Of a DNA stretch of 64,000 nt, positions 59,864-64,000 are shown in pieces. A program made the translations under genes and the position numbers. Below the pieces are notes generated by a model that worked only from the letters and a program-made list of their open reading frames with translations, searched no databases and had not been told where the DNA came from. Origin of the DNA: SVTX01 sp045577415 (GTDB lineage: Bacteria; Bacillota; Clostridia; Oscillospirales; CAG-272); contig JAZNII010000094.1 of NCBI GenBank assembly GCA_045577415.1, positions 1 to 64,000 of the forward strand, written 5' to 3'. Numbering within the stretch: position 1 is the first letter of the stretch; each line of letters opens with the position of its first letter.

Positions 59864-60730
59864 TCAAATTATATTTGGAAGAAGGTCAAAATAGGTACAA
59901 GCGATGGCAAGGACGAGGCAGTTTGCAAGCGCGGAATCGAATCTGTCGAGCATTCCCCCGTGGCCCGGGAAAAAATTTCCGTAATCCTTTATGCTGTAAT
60001 TTCTTTTGATGACAGACATTATAAGATCGCCGATCTGTCCGACGATAGGAATGAGGATTCCGAACAAAGCGAGAGCTATGTAGTTTGCGTCAATAATTCC
60101 GTCGGGATTGAAAAATTTTTCGATAACGAAAGCGTACAGCACCACGGAGCCTGCGCCGAAAAGAGTGCCGCCAATAGCGCCCTCAACGGTTTTCTTGGGA
60201 CTTACCGAGGGGATAAGCTTATGTCTGCCGAAAAGTCTGCCGCAAAAATAAGCAAAGGTATCGGTCACCCAACCGACGATAAAAGGAAGATATATAAGAT
60301 ATGCACCGTTTGTCGCTACGTCTCTGATATAAACCGTGGCACTGAATCCTGCGTTCACATAAATAAACATCGCTATAAGAAGTCCTGCGTCTGCAACATT
60401 CAGAGTCTTGTTGCCAAAGACTGCAACTGTAAAAATATAAAGAGACACAGAAATTATAAGCACAGAGCCACCGACGAATATATCTCCCACGTCACCGTAA
60501 ACACTTGCGTATCTGGTATAGATAGGCATAAAAAAGGATGCGGCACAAAGCGGTATGGTTAGGAAAAAGTTCTTTTTCTGACCTATGCAATGTATTGCCT
60601 CGAAAACCGCAATTGCTATACAAACGCCTATCAAAACGGTATATATCCATGTGTCGCTGAATATTAACATGGGTATAAATACGCAAAGCGCAACGATTGC
60701 GGTAATAGTTCTCTTAATCATAATGATCAA
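59864..60730 (-). CDS. cdsA: Phosphatidate cytidylyltransferase
   Basis: Integral membrane enzyme making CDP-diacylglycerol for phospholipid synthesis. 288 residues with about eight hydrophobic spans and the C-terminal signature VIKRNYSIKDYGNFFPGHGG followed by MLDRFDS (about 236-262), which holds the metal-binding Asp residues. Its start overlaps the uppS stop by four bases. Confidence 0.94.
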   Translation of the reverse strand: MIIMIKRTITAIVALCVFIPMLIFSDTWIYTVLIGVCIAIAVFEAIHCIGQKKNFFLTIPLCAASFFMPIYTRYASVYGDVGDIFVGGSVLIISVSLYIFTVAVFGNKTLNVADAGLLIAMFIYVNAGFSATVYIRDVATNGAYLIYLPFIVGWVTDTFAYFCGRLFGRHKLIPSVSPKKTVEGAIGGTLFGAGSVVLYAFVIEKFFNPDGIIDANYIALALFGILIPIVGQIGDLIMSVIKRNYSIKDYGNFFPGHGGMLDRFDSALANCLVLAIACTYFDLLPNII

Positions 60731-61458
60731 CCCTTCTTCTTCTCGGTGTTTTTGTCAAGTCCGCCAAAACGGCGTTTTCTGGAGTAAAATTCGGCAACTG
60801 CGCGGTCTATCTCCTCGGGACCGAAATCGGGCCAGAGTGTGTCGGTAAAATACAACTCTGAGTATGCGGCTTGCCAAAGCAAAAAGTTTGATATTCGCAG
60901 ATCTCCGCCCGTTCTCACGATAAGATCGGGGTCCGGACAGCCTCCCGTATAAAGCGCGGAATCAATGTCCTCTGGGGTGACTTGGGACTTACCGCTTGCG
61001 ATAAGTCGGTTGACCGCATTGGTGATCTCAAGACGCGAGCCGTAATTTACGGCGACGTTCAAGACGGAATGGCGCTTTGAGGTAATCTTCTCTATCAGCT
61101 TAATCTTTGCTTTCAAGGGTATGCTCAACACGCTTGTATCGCCGATAAAGCGCACCTGTCCCAATCCATCGGACTTGTTATCGTTGAAAAAGCTATCAAG
61201 ATATTGCTCAAGTAACGCCATTATGGCATCCACCTCTTTTTTGGGGCGCTTCCAGTTTTCAGTAGAAAAGGCATAGACCGTAATATATTCTATTCCGATC
61301 TTTCGGCAATATTCCACCGCATCTATAAAAGCCTTTACGCCTTCCTTATGCCCTTCTTCTCTCGGCATATTGCGAGATGTAGCCCACCTTCCGTTGCCGT
61401 CCATAATAAAAGCGATGTGCTTGAGTCTTTCATCCACCTTAATAATTTCTTTGCTCAT
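60727..61458 (-). CDS. uppS: Isoprenyl transferase (undecaprenyl diphosphate synthase type)
   Basis: Cis-prenyltransferase building the C55 lipid carrier for peptidoglycan. 243 residues: HIAFIMDGNGRWATSR (about 14-29, catalytic Asp), AFSTENWKRPKKEV, and the C-terminal DPDLIVRTGGDLRISNFLLW and YSELYFTDTLWPDF. Works with the MEP enzymes encoded in the same run. Confidence 0.95.
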   Translation of the reverse strand: MSKEIIKVDERLKHIAFIMDGNGRWATSRNMPREEGHKEGVKAFIDAVEYCRKIGIEYITVYAFSTENWKRPKKEVDAIMALLEQYLDSFFNDNKSDGLGQVRFIGDTSVLSIPLKAKIKLIEKITSKRHSVLNVAVNYGSRLEITNAVNRLIASGKSQVTPEDIDSALYTGGCPDPDLIVRTGGDLRISNFLLWQAAYSELYFTDTLWPDFGPEEIDRAVAEFYSRKRRFGGLDKNTEKKKG

Positions 61459-61502
61459 ATTACTCCGTCAAAGTTGTTAAAATTTGTGTTTATCAAACTG
61501 CA

Positions 61503-61535
61503 ATTAAAGCGGAAGCTTTTTCCTTCCGCTTTAAT
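61503..61535 (-). terminator. Hairpin between frr and uppS
   Basis: A 13-bp perfect stem (ATTAAAGCGGAAG) with a seven-base loop. No strong T-run follows on the minus strand, so it may weaken rather than stop transcription or act on mRNA stability. Confidence 0.6.
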
Positions 61536-61549
61536 GCCTATCCGCGGGA

Positions 61550-62104
61550 TCAGACCTTCATAATGTCCTTTTCCTTAGCGGTTGTAATGGTTTCAATATT
61601 CTTTACGTATTTGTCGGTAAGATCCTGAACTGCCTTTTCAGCGTTCTTAACGTCATCCTCGGTAAGGAGACCGTCCTTCTTCTGTTTCTTAATATCGTCG
61701 TTAGCGGTACGTCTGATATTTCTGACAGCTACCTTAGCCTCCTCGCCCATCTTCTGAACCTGCTTAGCAAGCTCGCGGCGTCTCTCCTCGGTAAGCTGGG
61801 GGAAAACGAGACGGATGATCTTACCGTCGTTGGAGGGGTTAATTCCTATATCAGAGGTCTGAATAGCCTTTTCCATAGCCTTGAGAGTGCTTGCGTCGTA
61901 AGGAATGATCTCAAGCGTCTTTGCATCAGCGACTCTTACGTTTGCCATAGCGGTGATCTCTGCGGGAGAACCCCAGTAATCGAAGGTTACACGAGAAAGA
62001 ACTGCAGGATTAGCCTGGCTTGCGCGGATGGAAGCAAGGTTAATTTCGTACGACGCGATAGATTTCTGCATTTTTGATTCAAGTTCTTTTGTGTTGTAAT
62101 TCAT
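61550..62104 (-). CDS. frr: Ribosome recycling factor
   Basis: Splits post-termination ribosomes with EF-G. 184 residues, all typical: ELESKMQKSIASYEINLASI then RASQANPAVLSRVTFDYWGS, PLTEERRRELAKQV-like PQLTEERRRELAKQVQKMGE, VRNIRRTANDDIKKQKKDG and the final coiled helix. AAAGGGAATCAAA precedes the ATG. Confidence 0.97.
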   Translation of the reverse strand: MNYNTKELESKMQKSIASYEINLASIRASQANPAVLSRVTFDYWGSPAEITAMANVRVADAKTLEIIPYDASTLKAMEKAIQTSDIGINPSNDGKIIRLVFPQLTEERRRELAKQVQKMGEEAKVAVRNIRRTANDDIKKQKKDGLLTEDDVKNAEKAVQDLTDKYVKNIETITTAKEKDIMKV

Positions 62105-62136
62105 AATTTTGATTCCCTTTCTATGTATGTAAGTTA

Positions 62137-62853
62137 TTATTTATGCATTTTTGTTCCTGTGGTGTTACCCATGACCGTGCGATAAATGTTTTCGGGGTCA
62201 GAGAGCGCGAAAGCATAGCAATCGATGTCATTTTCGTTACAGAAGGAAACTGCAGTGAGATCAAACGCTTTCAGGTTTTTGTCAAGGATCTCGGCGTATG
62301 TAACATCGTTGTAACGCACAGCGGTGGGATCCTTCTTGGGGTCGGCGGTATACAGACCGTCAACGTTCTTTGCCATAAGCACGATGTCAGCTCCGATCTC
62401 GGCTGCGCGAACTACTGCAGGGGTGTCGGTTGAGAAATAGGGAGCGCCAAGACCGCCGCCAAAAATAACGACCTTACCCTCGGAAAGGTATCTGTCGGCA
62501 TCTCGTTGAGTGTAAAAATCAGCGAATGTATTCATCTCGACCGAGGAAAGGACCTTTGCGTCGATTCCGTGTCTGATAAAGGCATCCTGAAGCGCCAAGG
62601 AATTGATAACGGTTGCGAGCATACCCATGTGGTCGGCTCTTGCTCGGTTCATGCCTACGCCCTTTCTCGCGCCGCGCCATATATTGCCCGCTCCGACAAT
62701 AATAGCAACCTCAACGCCCGCCTTAAGGCACTTGTCGATGGAATCTACAACCTTGTCAACAAAATCGAAATCGAGAATATCATTCTCACATCCGTTTTTG
62801 AGAGCTTCGCCCGAAATTTTAACTAAAATACGCTTATAAATAGGTTTAGACAT
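62137..62853 (-). CDS. pyrH: UMP kinase
   Basis: Hexameric amino-acid-kinase-fold enzyme phosphorylating UMP. 238 residues: RILVKISGEALKN (about 8-20), IVGAGNIWRGARKGVGMNRA, DHMGMLATVINSLALQDA, VIFGGGLGAPYFSTDTPAV, LMAKNVDGLYTADPKKDP. First of the pyrH to polC run; the upstream rpsB-tsf pair usual in Firmicutes is not adjacent. Confidence 0.96.
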   Translation of the reverse strand: MSKPIYKRILVKISGEALKNGCENDILDFDFVDKVVDSIDKCLKAGVEVAIIVGAGNIWRGARKGVGMNRARADHMGMLATVINSLALQDAFIRHGIDAKVLSSVEMNTFADFYTQRDADRYLSEGKVVIFGGGLGAPYFSTDTPAVVRAAEIGADIVLMAKNVDGLYTADPKKDPTAVRYNDVTYAEILDKNLKAFDLTAVSFCNENDIDCYAFALSDPENIYRTVMGNTTGTKMHK

Positions 62854-62886
62854 CGCTATTCCCCCAATATATAAATTCTACCAAAT

Positions 62887-62915
62887 ATTGTACTACTTTT
62901 TTTGAGTTTTGTAAA
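62887..62915 (-). promoter_or_regulatory. Promoter of pyrH run
   Basis: TTTACA and TACAAT on the minus strand are 17 bases apart, 34 bases before pyrH. Confidence 0.65.
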
Positions 62916-62993
62916 TACTTTTTTTGTAAACAATTTATATATTATTATATTTTTAATAATTTAATACTTTAAAATGCCTGTAATTACATCAAA

Positions 62994-63022
62994 AACACCC
63001 TTGGAGTATCCCCAAGGGTGTT
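62994..63022 (-). terminator. Terminator after thrS
   Basis: An 11-bp stem (AACACCCTTGG) with a short loop. On the minus strand GTTTTTG follows. Confidence 0.85.
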
Positions 63023-63031
63023 AATTAACAA

Positions 63032-64000
63032 TTATCTTCTCTTCTCTGCAATTTCAAGAAGAAGCTCGCTGATGAACTGATCGGGAGACATAGCGCCCTT
63101 TTCGCCGTCCTTTCTTGAACGGACTGCAACTGTGTTGCTTTCAACCTCTTTCGCGCCCACAACGATCATATAAGGCAGCTTTTCAAGCTGAGCGTTACGG
63201 AGTTTATATCCGATAGTCTCATTTCTCTTGTCTACCTCGCAACGAACGCCGAGATTTGTAAGTCTGGTAGCGATTGCCTCGCAGTACTCGATCTGCTCGT
63301 CGCCGATAGGCAACATTCTGACCTGAATAGGAGCCATCCATGTGGGAAGCGCGCCTGCGTACTTTTCAAGGAGAAGCGCAAGGGTTCTTTCGTAGCATCC
63401 CATAGAAGTGCGGTGGATGATATAAGGTGTCTTCATCGTATTATCTGAATCGACGTATTCCATACCGAACTTCTTTGCAAGAAGCATATCGATCTGGATG
63501 GTGATAAGGGTATCTTCCTTGCCGAATACGTTCTTGATCTGGATGTCGAGCTTAGGACCGTAGAACGCTGCCTCGTCGATACCGATAGCGTAGTTGCCCT
63601 TGCCGAGATTTTCGTCAAGAAGCTTTTCCATAATTCCCTGCGCCTCATCCCACTGTTCGGGAGAGCCTTCGTACTTATCTGTTCTCTTGGGATCCCACTG
63701 AGAGAAGCGGAAGGTGCAATCCTCTCTGAGTCCAAGTGTGTCAAGGCAGTAGAGGGCGAGATCAAGACAACCCTTGAACTCCTCCGCAAGCTGCTCGGGA
63801 CGAAGGATAAGATGTCCCTCGGAGATCGTAAACTGACGGACGCGGATAAGACCGTGCATCTCACCACTCTCCTCGTTTCTGAACAGAGTGGAGGTCTCAC
63901 CAAGTCTCATGGGAAGATCTCTGTAGGAACGCTTTTTATTAAGGAATACCTGATACTGGAAAGGACAAGTCATAGGGCGGAGAGCGAAGCACTCCTTTGT
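63032..64000 (-). CDS. thrS: Threonyl-tRNA synthetase, C-terminal part
   Basis: The gene runs off the window; about 323 C-terminal residues are visible. Class II core motifs: LRPMTCPFQYQ with the zinc Cys, motif 2 LFRNEESGEMHGLIRVRQFT, EGHLILRPEQL with the zinc His, and motif 3 GCYERTLALLLEKY. The anticodon-binding domain (LPTWMAPIQVRMLPIGDEQI then the MIVVGAKEVE end) follows. The TCPFQYQ variant of the usual NCPGH is shared by many Clostridia enzymes as far as I recall. Confidence 0.95.
   Translation of the reverse strand, partial: TKECFALRPMTCPFQYQVFLNKKRSYRDLPMRLGETSTLFRNEESGEMHGLIRVRQFTISEGHLILRPEQLAEEFKGCLDLALYCLDTLGLREDCTFRFSQWDPKRTDKYEGSPEQWDEAQGIMEKLLDENLGKGNYAIGIDEAAFYGPKLDIQIKNVFGKEDTLITIQIDMLLAKKFGMEYVDSDNTMKTPYIIHRTSMGCYERTLALLLEKYAGALPTWMAPIQVRMLPIGDEQIEYCEAIATRLTNLGVRCEVDKRNETIGYKLRNAQLEKLPYMIVVGAKEVESNTVAVRSRKDGEKGAMSPDQFISELLLEIAEKRR

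Overview
The window is a dense, moderate-GC stretch of a low-GC Gram-positive (Firmicutes) chromosome. It most resembles the Clostridia and is probably an uncultured spore former related to the Oscillospirales; the species is not identifiable from what I can see. The evidence is the presence of both DnaE and PolC replicative polymerases, the MEP isoprenoid genes ispE, ispG and dxr, the mother-cell sporulation regulator SpoIIID, a PdaA-type deacetylase, WhiA next to MurB, and the TIGR01440, TIGR03905, TIGR03936 and TIGR03960 families. Shine-Dalgarno sequences are strong, and many promoters are near-consensus TTGACA-17 bp-TATAAT. I saw no tRNA, rRNA, CRISPR array or intact transposase.

Layout. 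1-1804 (+): end of a DUF1385 gene, nagB and a TIGR01440 gene. 1840-3188: ldh (-) and a small calcium-loop membrane protein (+). 3244-10442 (-): a probable seven-gene run coaE, lytic transglycosylase, M18 aminopeptidase, prfA, tsaC, a GyrA/ParC protein, and a 34-residue peptide gene. 10527-17219 (+): a zinc-ribbon frame without a normal start, then yjjG, murB, whiA, dnaE. 17226-19584: a 2.3-kb module (gap plus an XRE regulator) lying between two identical 39-bp copies of a terminator. 19598-24542 (-): htpG, a prephenate-dehydratase-like protein, a TSCPD protein and a phosphohexomutase. 24664-33549 (mostly +): ispE, acpP (-), comEC, a phosphoesterase, PBP1A, a TspO-like protein, a lipoprotein and a CMP-kinase-like protein. 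33611-40650 (-): a flavodoxin-like protein, two radical-SAM family proteins, a P-type-ATPase-like protein lacking its catalytic residues, and rlmB. 41138-46191: two polysaccharide deacetylases, a YesL-like protein, proC, a TrmH-like methylase, spoIIID and a 414-bp intergenic stretch. 46192-50510 (-): an SDR oxidoreductase with a palindromic operator, a protein with seven consecutive cysteines, and two CobW-type GTPases, one with a very large His/Cys tract. 50527-51887: dut and a leucine-rich-repeat protein. 51943-62915 (-): the conserved run pyrH, frr, uppS, cdsA, dxr, rseP, ispG, polC. 63032-64000 (-): 3' part of thrS.

Most of the window is housekeeping: replication, translation termination and recycling, cell-wall synthesis and isoprenoid/phospholipid synthesis. 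The parts that stand out are four. (1) A predicted pseudo-P1B-ATPase has a long acidic N-terminus. (2) A gap/XRE module appears to have been inserted into the dnaE-pgm terminator, duplicating it. (3) A metal-handling-looking cluster has a G/C-tract palindrome in its promoter, two G3E GTPases and a 22-cysteine protein. (4) Several very small or non-canonically started frames carry good expression signals. All functional statements rest on reading motifs by eye; no database search was run.
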